Shown here piece after piece: positions 36,501 through 48,985 of a stretch of 64,000 nucleotides of DNA (its first letter is position 1; the number at the start of each line of letters is the position of its first letter). The stretch is from Jaltomata sinuosa (Eukaryota > Streptophyta > Magnoliopsida > Solanales > Solanaceae): contig QJPP01004100.1 in NCBI GenBank assembly GCA_003996215.1, positions 146,904 to 210,903 of the forward strand, in the 5' to 3' direction. The notes below the pieces were generated by a model. The model worked only from the letters and a program-made list of their open reading frames with translations. It ran no database searches and was not told the DNA's origin. The position numbers were made by a program, and so were the translations under genes.

Positions 36501-36989
36501 TTCCAAAACGAAACCTAAGGGCCAAAAACAAGTCCAGAAGCCTCGAGTAATGAACCAACTATTCGTCTAGCCTAAACTCAACATTCCAGAGCTAACAGCA
36601 CTGAAGGAATTTTCATCCAAGGCCGTCTTCTCCGAATGTTGACCAAAGTCAACCAAACAAGCCCAACTGGCCTGAAACCACAGAACGAGAGAGAATTCCA
36701 AGCTGAAAAGCTCCCGAATCATGACCAAAGGTCCAACTAGACCAAAGTCCATGCTTCGAAGGTAACGAAACTATCGAAATTCAATTTCAAGCATGATTAG
36801 CAAGAATATTGGCTTAAGTCAACGATTCGCAAAGTTGAAGCTCTAAAACAAGGAAACGGCCATAAAGACCAAATAGATGGCTCGGGCACTAGACTACTGA
36901 TCCCACTAAGCCATAAATGACTTGAGGCCGCTATAGGCAAGCTCTAACAGTACAAGAAAGGCGATAACACGATAATGAGGGTCATTATA
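33556..36989 (-). mobile_element. 5' LTR of a minus-strand chromovirus
   Basis: A 3434-bp LTR in the same family as the solo LTR at 8181. On its own strand it starts TATAATGACCCTC (expected TG changed to TA) and ends GGTCATGACA beside the primer site. It has a TTGAC-N4-GTCAA palindrome at 36639, a GC-rich island at 36050-36320, and the conserved AGGTAGGTTA block at 35496-35525 with a hairpin at 35524-35554 and a TATA box (GTATATAGG). On the right it interrupts the RT of another element at 36990. The antisense-free frames of 70-114 codons in it are not genes. Confidence 0.87.
35480..35554 (-). promoter_or_regulatory. LTR hairpin, conserved block and TATA box
   Basis: On the minus strand, TGTCGTCC and GGACGACA pair around a 15-base loop. 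Then come AGGTAGGTTA, the block ending TAGACT, and CGTATATAGG. The arms equal those of the hairpins at 9710 and 63117, where the loop is a single base, so the stem is kept while the loop differs. Confidence 0.55.
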
Positions 36990-37640
36990 TTATCCCTAAG
37001 TATTTTCAAATAATTCGCATGATCTTCATGACTATATGAGTATACCAAAATATCATCATTGAAAACAATAATAAAATGATCAAGGAAAGTCTTGAAAATA
37101 TGATTCATCAGATCCATGAACATCGCTGGTGTATTGGTCTAACCAAAGGACATTAAAAATAGCCATATATGGTACGAAAAGTTGTCTTTATATTATCGTG
37201 CACCTTAATCTTCAGTTGATGGTACCCAACCATAAATCAATCTTCGAAAATAAGGTAGCTTCATAGAGTAGAACAAACAGTTTATCGATCCTAAGCAATT
37301 GACATTTATTCTTAATGGTCACTTTATTAAGTTGGCAATAGTTGATACATACTATGAGTGACCCATCCTTATTTCAGACAAATAAGATTGAAGGACCTAG
37401 AGTGAGGTACTCGGTCAAATAAATCCTTTATCTGGCAGGTCTTTCAATTTCTCCTTCAATTCTTGTAGCTTGGCTAGAGCCGTACAATAAGGTGGAATAG
37501 AGATTGGTTGAGTGTCCAGATTAACATCAATCCTGAAATTAAAAACTCTATTTGGTGGGATACTTGGGAGTTCATTTGGAAACACTTTGAGAAATTCATT
37601 GACTACATGCACAAAATCAAACTCTGGTACTTTGGCCTAA
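36990..37640 (-). pseudogene. Reverse transcriptase remnant, minus strand
   Basis: The minus strand encodes the RT entry line FLKVFPNELPSIPPNR and LDTQPISIPPYCTALAKL (37415-37612). Stop-ridden pieces follow, including G-Y-H-Q-L-K-I-K and then M-S-F-G and the catalytic-box line V-F-N-D-D-I-L-V-Y near 37050. The Ile of the usual F-I-D-D is Asn here. It breaks at 36990 where the LTR of another element begins, so the RT C-terminus and later domains are absent. Confidence 0.8.
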
Positions 37641-38229
37641 GTGACATGCACAGTAACTAGGTGGTATACACACCCCCTGGAGATCATCTTGTGAGCCTTA
37701 ACATAAGATATGAACCTACTCGAGGAATGGTAATATCCCCCTTCTATTCAATAATGTGTTCATTGGGGAATTTTAAACATGACCATTTCAGATTGGTAAT
37801 TCACGGTTGCATAACACATAGAAAGCTAGTCCATTCCTATGATCACATTGAAATCTACCATTTCTAGTTTCATTAAGTTTGCGGTGGTCTCTCACCCTTT
37901 GACCACGACTACATAATTTCTATAAACCCTAGATGCAATAACAGGAACACCAATAAGAGTAGCCACAGAAAAGGTTCTAACAGTTGGTCGGGATCTACTC
38001 CAAAGTCAAGAGCAAACTATGGTGTTACATACGAATTGTTTAATCTAGGATCAAGTAAGGAATAAATAACATATGTGCAAACAATAAGAATACTTATGAC
38101 CATAACATCTGAAGCCTTGACTATCTCTTTATAAGCCAAACTATAGAGTCAAGCTTGACCTTCATGCCCAACATTAGCAGATCAATTACTACCCTAGTGT
38201 TACGAGCATTCTGAATGGCATAAGTATTT
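37641..38229 (-). pseudogene. Decayed protease region
   Basis: Lies between the RT entry and gag on the minus strand, where a retropepsin is expected. Only short frames remain and I could not place the catalytic Asp with confidence. The call is by position. Confidence 0.4.
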
Positions 38230-39063
38230 CTAGTAGGCTAATTTTTCACAGCAGTAGGGGCCAGAGCATTTGTTCCTCTGAGCGGAAGAGTTAGCCAATT
38301 CTTTCTGTAACTTTCTACAAGCTCTCCTAATGTGCCCCCTAATGCCACAATGATGACAAACACGACTCTGCCACTCATATATGGTCCAATTACAACTCAA
38401 AGAAGTCTTGTTGAGATTGTTATAACTCTGACCCTGCTTGCCAATTAGGACACTTGCATTAGACTGGAAAATAGACTTCACAAGTGTAGAAGATCCACGT
38501 TGTTGTAATCTATTATATGTACCACTGTAAGTACCTATAGATCTAGCCATCTTGGTCTCTCTCTCTCCACTATGCCTTGTTTCTTTTAATTCTCCTTCCT
38601 TAGCAAAGCCTACAAATGATGCAAACGTGATAGTAGAAGACATCGTAGCTGCAATATATTCCTCTTTAACATGTGTCTCTAAGCCACACATAACTCTCTT
38701 CAAAAAAAATTTCTTAGTGGGAATCATATACATCACATATTTGGCTAAATGGGTAAATTGTAAACTGTACTTACAAACGGCCATAGAGCCCTGCTTTAAT
38801 TGCTCAAACTTAGTAGCTAGAGGAAATCATACTTCTTCAGATAAAAATCTCTACATAATGACCTTTTCAAAATCAACCCAAATAATAGCTGGAGTAGAAG
38901 CACCTTGCTCACTTTTCCATATCTTGAACCAAGCATGTGCTACATCTTTCGGTTGATATACAACAAAGTCAACTGCTTCTAAGATGTAAGCACTCAAAAC
39001 CTTGAGATCTTTTAAGCTCTTGATGTTGTGAGTATGTACACAACTTTTAGCCAAGCTTTTCAT
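38230..39063 (-). pseudogene. Chromovirus gag with intact CCHC knuckle
   Basis: Two frames on the minus strand (39063-38851 and 38784-38230) together give a Gag. Core lines are VVYQPKDVAHAWFKIWKSEQ and QFTHLAKYVMYMIPTKK followed by RVMCGLETHVKEE. A basic, Ser/Gln-rich stretch and C-H-H-C-G-I-R-G-H-I-R-R-A-C come next. All four zinc ligands are present in this knuckle, unlike the two other gag fragments discussed here. At least one frame break lies near 38820. The N-terminus abuts an Athila/Tat LTR starting at 39076. Confidence 0.8.
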
Positions 39064-39075
39064 ACCTTTTGACTT

Positions 39076-42000
39076 TGTTTTGAGGATAATTAAGCTAAAT
39101 ACTCATTATATTTACTCATTTACATGTTTTAGAACTTATATAAGGTGTTTTATGCAGTGTAGGTTAAAAGGCCAATAATTTGACTAAGTATGGAATGAAA
39201 AATAGAGGGAGCTCACATGGCCAAGCTAAAGGCAAAGCCTAGTGGTTTGTAGCACAAAGACCAAGGCAAAACGGGGTCAAATTTCACCCTTTTCTGAAGT
39301 TTTACACCCTGCACAAGGCAAACCAAGGAAAGGAAAAGAGCCTCGTGGTGCCAAGGCCAGGGCGAAGACACTGCCTCATACCATGAAGCAGGACAAACAC
39401 GGGGAAAAGTTTCCCTTTCCTACTAAAATTTGGTAGGCCCTATTAGGTGTTTTAAATTGTTATAAATACCCATACTTAGTCGTTTTTTAGTCATAGATGA
39501 AAATTGTTGTGGCATAAAGCAAGAGCGGAGGCAAAATTCTCTTAGGGTTACTTCTTCATATTTTTACTTAGCATTATTTCTTGTTTGCTACATGCATTAT
39601 AGCTTTTGTAATCAGATTATGAGTGGGTAAAAGCCATCTTTCTAGGGTTATGTTCATAGTATGAACATTATATTCTAAAATGTGTTGTTATTGTGATTTT
39701 CTACCATATGTTTTATTCTCTAAATCTTATGCTTGATTTGATACTAATAGGATAAATGGATAATCTCTAATGGAGCTCGATGGGGTAAGTTAGGTATAGA
39801 ACGTGATTAAAGGGAGTAGGATGCGTTCTACGAAATAGATTTGCAGTTAGGATAGAAATATACCTTGTTTGCCCTACTTGAATCCCATATAAGAGATATA
39901 AATGCATTTGAGTTAGTTATGATTCTCATCACTTAATAATATAGGTATAAGGATAATCTGGGTAGATGGTTAGAGGATCCATGACTATAATATCAACCCC
40001 GTAAGTCAGCAAAAGGGTAGAAATTAGCATAGTAAATATATAGATATGACAAGTTTACACAAGTGCCTAGCCCTAGGATTTATCTTCTCTGTGAACAACC
40101 TCTACGATATCAATCTTCTTTACTTTTCTTGTTTTATTATAATAAGCATTATAAACAAACAAACCAAACTCTCTGAATTGGACAAAACTTGCTATAATAA
40201 ATATAATAGAATAAATCACTTTCATGTCAACAATAAATCCTTGTGGAATTATTAATCATATTGCTTGTAATTACTTTATTACTTGCAAACCATATACACT
40301 TGCGTGTGTGATGTGCCAGGATTTCACGGCACTTTCAATGCTTTAAACTAAGGATTTTAGGAGTTCTTAAGTGTGTTCTTGTTAGATATGATGTTCGTTT
40401 GTTACATGTGCAGGGAAACTAATTTCGGCATGAAAGTTGTGAATTTTGGTGAAAAACAGTAACCCACAAGCCATGAAGTGCTTCACAAGCCATGAGGGCA
40501 GCCGTGTGAACCTTCCAGAGAAATGTGCAAGCATAATGCACCTGATGGATACCTTCGATGGACCATGGGACATACCACAAGCTATCAAGGCCCAGTCATA
40601 AGTTTACTCCAGAGTAATGTTTAACACTAATCTTAGACGATGAGTGTTTTTGATGAACTATGAGATGGTCCACGAACCATCAAGTCCATATCGTGAGATC
40701 AAGGCAGAGAATAGTAAAAGAGAATTTCAACCAATGGATGCCTCTGACGGTCCATGAAACATACCACGAGACTTTATTCTAGGCTATGAGATCGAGGAAG
40801 AACTTGATTAGAAAAGATGAAGAAGAAGTCCACAGTTCACCTTGATGAACCGTAGAGCATCCAATGGGCCGTGAGCAAAACCATGAAGTTTTTCATGAGC
40901 CGTAAGGGCAGTCGTGGGATCTTTCCAGAGAAAAGTGCAAGCATAATACACCCAACGAATGCCTTTGACAGACCGTAGGACATGCCATGATCTGTCAAGG
41001 CCTAGTCATGAGTTCTCCAGAGAAATGTATAACACCAATCTAAGCCAACAAGTTCTTCTGACAGAACATGAGATGGGCTACGAACTGTCGAGTCCAAATT
41101 ATGATATCAAGGCAGAGAATTGCAAAAGAGGATTTCAACAACCGGATACCTCTGACGGTCTGTGAAATGTACCATGAGCCGATAGTCTAATCCATGAGAT
41201 TGAGGTAGAACTTGATTAAAAAAGGTGAAGAAGAAGTCCACGGTTCACCTTGATGAACCGTAGAGAATCTGACGGGCTGTGAGGCAAACCATGAGATGTG
41301 CCATATTCAGCTTTCTCAGTTCATTTAGGATTTAATTTTTTATGCCTATACATACTTTCTTTAGGATTTTTTTACCCGTTACTCATCACATATGACTAGT
41401 ATCGATATTGTTGACATTATTTTACTTTACTTTGAGGATTAATACGAAGTTCTTTCTTCGTTCTTGAGTTTTGAAGATTTTTTGGCTATTATTCTTGGAT
41501 TTTCATGGTTAATACGAGTGATTCATTTCTTATGAATTATTCTATGATTCTCTCAAGCATGAGTAGCTAAACACCATAACAAGAGTTGTGGGAACCATGA
41601 TAAATTAACAAACATAGACTAAACAATTAGTGATTCTTGAATGATGATCATGCATGTATTGCTAATCTCTTCACTTTAACTATTTTTTAACGGTGTACAA
41701 TGTTAGAACCCGATATTAACCTTTACTTACCAGACCAAGGAGGTGATAGGTTAGTAAAAGAGATTAAACACATAGATTTGAGGCTAGAACCCTCATCTAA
41801 TGATTTGAGATCGATCAGATATAATCAATCTGAGAGAATTAATGAAGTTTAGTAATTTGACACTTATGAGACCGACCGGAGATCAAGTAAAACTCTCCTA
41901 AATGGGTCGAATGGACATCAGTTTAACTATAACATATCATTAGTTTTGCAAGCATATCACCAAAATAGATCACCAGTTGCATATACCTACTAAGTAATAA

Positions 42001-42258
42001 AATCATGGGGAACACAGTCCTTCTCATAATCTTAATATAACCAGTCATTAACTTGCAAATGATTATTTACTTTTTCTGCAAACTCCCATTTGAAATAACG
42101 ACTACTAAGTCAAAATTTTACTATTGACAACATTCTTCCATATTCTCTGTGGGATTTGACCCCAACTAACAATTGGATTCTATATTTGATAGTGACCACT
42201 TTATATCTCATTTAAGAGGTGTAATTTGAGCGTATCAGTGTGTTGTTGGGAGATAATA
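39076..42258 (+). mobile_element. 5' LTR of an Athila/Tat-type element, split
   Basis: Starts TGTTTTGAGGATAATTAAGC, has a TATA-like line (TTATAAATACCC near 39459) and runs to ACACTTGCGTGTG at 40308. It continues after a solo-LTR insert from 42243 to about 42258, just before a degenerate primer site. It sits in the 5' part of a minus-strand chromovirus gag. A G/A-rich island with GCCAAGG words lies at 39220-39400. The expected CA at the LTR end reads AA. Confidence 0.75.
40309..42237 (+). mobile_element. Solo LTR, 1.9 kb, with 5-bp TSD GTGTG
   Basis: TGATGTGCCAGGATTTCACG to GAGCGTATCA. GTGTG is at 40304-40308 and 42238-42242. It belongs to the same family as the LTRs of the pol-less element at 13121, sharing TAAGGATTTTAGGAGTTCTTAAG and the GCGTATCA end. 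It is about 430 bp longer, chiefly because the CG-rich island (40450-41300) holds two rounds of the same phrases, for example the GTCCACGGTTCACCTTGATG line at about 40829 and 41236. No internal element sequence remains between the TSD copies. Confidence 0.92.
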
Positions 42259-42264
42259 AGTTTT

Positions 42265-42282
42265 TGGTGCCATTATCGGGGA
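42265..42282 (+). other. Primer-binding site, degenerate
   Basis: TGGTGCCATTATCGGGGA corresponds to the TGGCGCC-type site with changes. It lies seven bases after the inferred LTR end and before gag, and fixes the element's orientation. Confidence 0.7.
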
Positions 42283-42348
42283 CTTAGAGTGTTGACAAGT
42301 TTGAGATTTATTTCTATTATTTTTGTTTTTACAGGTGTTAATGGCTTT

Positions 42349-42970
42349 ATGAAAAGCTCTGAAGACAAGGAAGATGCTACTAAAGCCGAAGGAAACCTAG
42401 ATCTATTCCAATGGGAACCAAAAAGGTACCTTCATCAGAGGCTAAGGGAGCAAGCATTGTTACAAGCACAACATGACCAACTACCAGCAGTACTGGTAGC
42501 TCAACCAATAGCTCTAGTTGTAGTGCAGAATGTGGCAGTCTCACTCGCAGAAAACATAAACTCTAATATTGTAAAGCCTAACCTTACATAAAGATGCGAG
42601 CTAAAGCAGAACATGGTAAAACTCTTGCACACAAGCGGGAATTTTATGGGTTTACCATATAAGGACCTCCATGATTATGTTCAGAACTTCTTAGAGATTG
42701 CAAATACTTATATCACACAAAATGTCTCATCAGAGTATGTGAGACTGGCCTTGTTTCCATTCTCTTTGGTAGGGGAAGCCAAGAGGTTTCTTAAAGTTGA
42801 AACTTCCAATTCCATCACTTCATGGGCTAATTTGTCGAAGACGTTTCTTGAAAGGTTATTTCCATCTGGGAAGAGAACTAAACTGATGAGTGAGATCCTG
42901 GGTTTTAAGCAAAAGAAAGGTAAAGGCTTCTCCCAAACTGGGAGCAATTTAAAAAATATTATTGAGTTAT
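42349..42970 (+). pseudogene. Athila/Tat gag, N-terminal part
   Basis: One frame from an ATG at 42349 with a single stop (TAA at 42589). The first half is poorly conserved. The second half is the retrotransposon gag core: MVKLLHTSGNFMGLPYKDLH, YVRLALFPFSLVGEAKRFLK, then SITSWANLSKTFLERLFPSG and EILGFKQKKGKGF. Gag forms the particle. The frame is cut at 42970 by the element starting at 42971. The rest of this gag and its pol would lie beyond the right edge of the window or be lost. Confidence 0.85.
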
Positions 42971-44437
42971 TGATAAGTTGGTAATCTACCAACGTATTGA
43001 ACTTTTATTCATGAATTATTGCTATATTTTGATGAGAATTAGAGGTACTTATTGCCTTTATTGACATAAATGTAGGTATTCTTGGTCGAATAAAGAAAGC
43101 CAAGCAATTGAACCCAAAGAGCTCAAAATGAAGTTAAAGTGTGAAGGTGATCAGAAAAGGGGAAGAAACTGCCAAGAGAGGTAAGATAACATGCGAGCCA
43201 CAAAAAGGCACCTGCGTTTCACAGGTGCCATTGCACATGGAAGATTCAAAACTGCCTTAGCAGTTACCAAGATATGATCTGCATAATATGATGGGTGATC
43301 GCCCTCTCTTTCGCACCTAAATCGCACTAGCCACTGGACTTCACTTCTTAAAGAGGAGCGTATATGCAAGCCGCAAACCGCAGGGTGTGATTGCATGTGC
43401 CATCGCATGTCAATTGCACCAGCCTCAAAGAGCATTTTTGTCCAAGTAGATGTGAAATATTTGGGAAGTTTCTAAAATCCTTTTTGTGGTGTGCACCTGA
43501 ATGACAATTCAGTTTTTACTTTCCCAAGGAAGATTATTGAGAGTACACTTTCTCTTTTCTTCTTCCTCATTGAATAACACCATTTGTAATGAGTTTGAGC
43601 TTGGAATTGGAATTTTCGCTTATAATATGAATGGAATTTTGTGAAACTCAATTGGTATATTCTCTTGTTCCCTTAATATGAGCATCTAAATCCTATTCTA
43701 GAGGTATGTGCATGATTGGTATTTCAATTTGGGTATGGGTATTGATTACTTGTGCTTATAATTGATTATTTAGTGTAGGTCTATTGAATTCTTCATGGTT
43801 TAATTATAAAATTGATGTTTGTAAATATTGATTAAGTTTACTAATTTTGTACTTGCTTGAAAGAGGAGTTCATAAATTGGGTAAGAATTCAATAGTGGGG
43901 ATTTGGCATTTTCACCATAAATTAGGGCTATAAATAGCTTGACTGAAGGAAATTCACATCTAAGAATCAAAACTAGAAATAGTTTGATTCACCCAAGTAT
44001 TAATTGGTTAGTTTAAGGTAAAGTTATGGTTCTTGAGCAAATACCATGGTACATATATTTGAAAGGTTGAAAGACTACCAAATATAGATCGAACCAAGCT
44101 ACCCATACCTTTGATCGAAAGTTCGCATGATTAATCAATTCTCTAGCACATTGTAGAACCCCATCAGAAGCATACCCCTAGTCTTCCTTCTCTTGATCAT
44201 CAAATAGTTTTTACATGTTCTAGTGTTGAAATTGTGATTCATTAATTACCAAACATTTCCCCCAAGTTTACTTTTGTTTGCTTGAACACTTACTCGCTCT
44301 AGTGATTGTTATTCGATAATTTATTAGCGAGTCATCATCCCATTCTCTGTGGATACGACCTCGACATCTATTGGGTTATTTATTGTTTTACACGATGATC
44401 ATTACCACCTCCTTTGGAAGAGTGTTTTTGAATGTCA
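42971..44437 (+). repeat. 5' LTR of the Athila-like element
   Basis: Collinear with 60644-61954. It has a CG-rich island at 43185-43430 with words such as GCGAGCCGCAAA and CGCAGGGTG, and the CTCTGTGGATACGACCTCGAC line near its end. The end at 44437 (CA) is inferred from the primer site. Confidence 0.8.
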
Positions 44438-44444
44438 TAAAAAA

Positions 44445-44462
44445 TGGTGTCGTTGCCAGGAA
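44445..44462 (+). other. Primer-binding site
   Basis: TGGTGTCGTTGCCAGGAA, a variant of the TGGCGCCGTTGCCGGGGA-type site, seven bases after the inferred LTR end. Confidence 0.7.
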
Positions 44463-44570
44463 ATGGTTCTTGATTGGCCATTTTATTGTCGTTTAGTTCA
44501 ATTTTTATTGAGTGTTTGTTCTCTTTTACTTTTTTGTTATTTGTGTTGTTTCAAATAGGTTACCCATGAG

Positions 44571-45732
44571 TCAAGCGTGTGATTAAGAGAGTGTTGACAA
44601 ATTATGGATGTGGAAGATGGACCCGTGGTCCATGGTGCTATGGGTGCAATCCGCCTACCCCCAACTGTTGGAAATGTTTTGTTCCATATGACGAACATGA
44701 TGCTTCATTTGATACAAATGAAAGGACTCTTTAGAGGGCTGGCTCACAAATATGTCAACCGATATATCCAAAACTTTGTCAAAATATGTTAGCCTTTAAT
44801 CATCCACAATATATCCCAAGAGTCGATTTGACTCCAATATTTCCTTTTCTCCCTTACGAGGGAAGTAACAACATGAATTGGGGATCTTCTGAAGGGCTCT
44901 ATTACAATATGGAATGGACTAGTGAAAGCCTTCTCGGTGAGATTTTCCCCACCTTCTCAGATGATGCAATTGAGGGATGATATCACCAATTTCCGATAAC
45001 TACCGGATGAGCCATTGAATGAAGCATAGTTGAGATTCAAGAAGAAGCTATTGTTATGTAAAAACCATGGTTTGCCGGAAAATGTTCTCCGTCAGAGCTT
45101 CTATCAAGCTCTAGACTCTATGAACAAATAAGTAGTGAATAAAATTGCAGGTGGAAGACTTATGGACCAAAACTATCATCTCATTGTGGATCTCTTAGAT
45201 CAAATGACAAAAACCAATAGGGTGTGGCATACTAGAGAAGTCGATGTCTGATCGGGTATTACTTCTTCCATTATGACTAGTAGATGAGGAGAAAGGAGGA
45301 GGAAAGAGATGAGACCATGGCCAATATTATGACTCAAATCGACCCATTGGCCAAACATATGATGGGAGCTGGGACTAAAAGTGTCAATGCCGTGGGTACT
45401 TATAGTTTGACAGATCATGATGGAATTGGTAATCATACATCAAGAGATAAGGAGATTTGTTTTCTAGTGGCGAGTTTTTGACCCAGATATCAAGGTACCA
45501 ACCAAGGTCCTTGGCATCCGAGAGATGAGAATCAAGGTTGGAACCGAGACAAGGGCACTCAATGGAGGGATAGAGAGTGGGGTAAAGACCATAAAGGTCA
45601 ATGGCGAGAATGTGAGAGATTCACTGATTGTTACAATCACTAAAGTGTTAATCCTTATGTGCCTCCACTAAAAGCCGATGAATCTCCTTATCAACCAGGT
45701 GTGAGTAACCTCGTACATTCCAAGTTTGAAGA
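44571..45732 (+). pseudogene. Athila-like gag, first part
   Basis: Broken Gag in several short frames. A GLFRGLAHKYVNRYIQNFVK line corresponds to the entry of the gag core. It is followed by pieces such as R-F-K-K-K-L-L-L-C and NHGLPENVLRQSFYQALDSM, then QMTKTNRVWHTREVDV. The gag C-terminal linker NPYVPPLKADESPYQPG comes last. Stops stand at several Trp and Gln sites. The frame is interrupted at 45737 by the chromovirus and picks up again at 54757. Confidence 0.8.
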
Positions 45733-45737
45733 TATAT

Positions 45738-47740
45738 TGTAACACTCTCAAATTCGATTCAGCTTCTAAACTTAGAAACTCCAAAAAAATTAAAACTTCC
45801 AAGGATCACAAGTCAAGTCCACGAGCAGTGGATAGAACCACGAGTCATGGAAGTGACCTGTGAAACCAGTCTTGTAGATCTTGCTCAGGTCTGAGAACCA
45901 TGAGTCAAGTTCACGATCCGTAAATAGTTCCACGAGTCATGGAACCAATCCATGGAACTCAGACTGAGGGCAATCAATTCCCCAGAAACCACGAGAGGTT
46001 TCTACGACTCATGGAAGTTTCCACGAGTCATTCTATTAAATCATAGAATCTGATCCACAGCTTGAATTTTGGGCTCAAGAACCACGAGTCCAATCCACAA
46101 ACCATGGTTACTTCTACAGTCCATGGAAAGGACCTGTGGAACCTGAAGCCGAGATTTTTAGCAGCTTTTCTCTAATTAAATCCCAGGGATATTTTTATAA
46201 TTACCCATCCTTTTAACTCTTAAGTGAGGTTTTTTTGACCATTTTTAGTAGGGTTTTATTCCCTAATAGCCTAACCTCTTCTCATTCTAAGCAATTCTAT
46301 TCCAAAAGAAGAAAGAACTCCTTTAAGATCCAAGTCTCAAGCTCCAAGTTCAAGCCTTCATTTCTTTTCATCTTAGATCAAGCAAGATCCAATAAGGTAT
46401 GTGGGTATTCAATGAGGGATTCATTTCACCCTTATGCCCAAGACCCCATATTTTACTTGGATTTATAAAATTGTGAAATTAGGGTTCTTACCCGAATTAG
46501 GGGGAAAAGTTATGGGTTTTGTTTTAAAGTATCAATTCATGATTTTCCATTTATTACTCATGTGTTAATTAAGATTCCTTGAATAATTTCAAAAGCCCAT
46601 ATGTTGATGATGAATTTTAGCTTGATTACATTGACTTACATGTATTCGAGCAAAATTGGCATGTTTAGATAACATGACCACTATTATCATGAAATTACAT
46701 GCTTAATTCTTCAAGTTATGAATTTAGAAAGAAAAGTATGTTTTGAATTATGGCTATGCTAAGCTTGAAGTATGAATTGCATGACATTAGATATGTCCCT
46801 ATGTTTTTATGAAAGGTTTGGCATCTAAATATGTCTACCTAAGCTATGTGAATTGCATGGTATTAGATATACCCTATTATTTTCCAAATAGATTTAGCAT
46901 TAGATATGTCATAAGTATATGTGAGCTATATGTATATATTTTAGGAGTAGTATTTAGCACTGAGTTGGACAGGGTGATATTACCCTTAGTCCCAGAATTA
47001 CGTGCCACCGTAGGTTCCCTCTGTGGCTTATGACAGGATCTTTATTTGATAAGGTTTTAACTTTGGCCGATTAGGATAACCTTTTTCAGTGTGGGTGTAT
47101 AACACTAGACTCCATGTAGCTCATCATGGTTTATGTCGATTAAGAGAAACTCCCGTATGAAGAATTAAGACTTATGCTTTCTTATTTTATGCTTTAAGCT
47201 TTAAACTATGAGATTTACTTATGATACCTCTTTTATGCATGAATTCAGTTTTAATTAAGTTTTAAGTATTTTTTACCATATTTATGCATGTCTCACATAT
47301 TCAGTACATCCTATAGTACTAACGCATATTCTCGTGTTGCATCCTTTGATGATGCAGATACAGGCTCCTTCCCTCAGACTCGTGGGTAGACATCACTGGA
47401 GATCCAGTTTCTATTGGTGAGTTCTTATTATCTGAGGGCTAGTGTTAGACCTATCTCTTTCATGTTCCTTCTTTTGATTTTTGAGTTAGTTGGGGTATTG
47501 TCCCATCAACTCTTTATGATAGTTTAGAGGCTTTCAGACATAGATTGTATTCGGGTCTCTATTTTCGATTATGTTTCATCTTGACTTTATCTTTTATGGA
47601 TTGGGTTCCCTAGCTTTCTATTTATGCTTCCGCTATGTTTTTCTATGAATATCTGAGGATGATATGACCAAGGGTTAACTTAGGGAACTTGTGGTCTCGA
47701 GTCCCATTTTACGCCTAGGGGGTAGCCTCGGGGCGTGACA
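45738..47740 (+). repeat. 5' LTR of the 9.0-kb chromovirus
   Basis: TGTAACACTCTC to CGGGGCGTGACA. The island at 45830-46150 repeats words like CACGAGTCATGGAA. The R/U5 part has the TGTTGCATCCTTTGATGATG line also found in the LTR at 28758. Confidence 0.92.
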
Positions 47741-47744
47741 AACT

Positions 47745-47757
47745 TGGTATCAAAGCC
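47745..47757 (+). other. Primer-binding site (tRNA-iMet type)
   Basis: TGGTATCAAAGCC begins four bases after the LTR end. It is the same variant as at 33541. Confidence 0.88.
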
Positions 47758-47950
47758 TCAAGTTCAAGAGTCCTAGGATATGTGAAAGCCACATCGAGTA
47801 GAGTCTCTTTCATATGTGTGAAGCGCGTCACACTTATGAGAGAGAATCTATGACGTGTCTTAGGAAAAACTTCACTTCTTTCATGATCAATATCGTGCAA
47901 TAGAGTTTAACTTTATTACCCTCTAATCCATTCTCTATGCATTTCAAATT

Positions 47951-48985
47951 ATGTCTCTCCGCCGTGCCATGCCTCGCCGAGCCACTTGAAATGTTGACCC
48001 TCTGATTCCAGACCCCAAGGTCACAAATGAGAAGTTCAGAAATGACATTCATATGCTAGCTCAGACTATGACTGCCCAGGCTTCTATCCCTGTCTACCCT
48101 CAAGGTTGAGTAGCAACCCGAGTATGAGACTTCATTCGCATGAACCTACCTGAGTTTTGGGGTTCGAAAGTTGGTGAGGATCCACAAAATTTCTTGAAGG
48201 AGGTAAAGAAGATCTTTGGTATGATGCAAGTGGGTGGTTTTGATGGTATTGAGCTAGCTTCCTATCAACTCAAGGACGTGACTCATATTTGGTTCACTTA
48301 ATGGAAAGATGCTAGGGCTAGAGATGTGGTCCCTATGACTTGGGAATGCTTTGAGAGGGATTTTCTTGAACGTTTCTTTCTGAGGGAGTTGAGGCAAGCT
48401 AAGGTCGAAGAGTTCGTGAATTTGAGGCAAGGTTCCATGACGGTTCAGGAGTACGGATTGAAGTTCACCCAGCTTTCTAGGTGTGCTCCTTCCATGGTGG
48501 CTGACTCGTGGGATGAGATGAGTAAGTATGTTTATGGGGTGTCATATTTGGTAAAGAAGGAGTGTAGGTCCGCGATGCTTTTAGGTGATATGGATATTTC
48601 TTGACTTATGACTCATGTCCATCAGATTAAGGGAGACAAGTTGAGAGAAAGGGTAAGGGAGAACATGAGGGTTAGATCAGAGAGTTTGGGGTTTGGCTAT
48701 CACAAGTCTAGAGGCGGACATCTCTCTTTGTTTCAGAAGAAATCATCAGGACCCATTCATTCTTCAGCTAGTGCTCCTACCCAGGCCCCAGGCCTCGTCA
48801 TGATTAGACTGGTCGAGGATCTAGTTCCTATTAGTAGGGGAGTGTTGCAAAGTGGACTCCTTACCCTTCTTGCAACAAGTGTGGTAATAGTCATCCTAGT
48901 GAGTGTTTAGCTGGTTCAGGTGGATGCTTTGGGTGTGGTCAGGTTGGACACAAAATTAAGAATTGCCCTTCAGCTAAGAAGGGAC
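47951..48985 (+). pseudogene. Chromovirus gag
   Basis: Starts at ATG 47951 with a basic stretch (M-S-L-R-R-A-M-P-R-R). The gag core is at 48130-48600, with NLPEFWGSKVGEDPQNFLKE and later FLERFFLRELRQAKVEEFVN. The zinc-knuckle part includes C-F-G-C-G-Q-V-G-H-K-I-K-N-C (48925-48966) with all ligands. In-frame stops stand at 47987, 48107, 48125, 48299 and 48602; where the family residue is clear they replace Arg or Gln. A frameshift lies between about 48785 and 48870. It would form the particle and bind RNA if intact. Confidence 0.88.
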
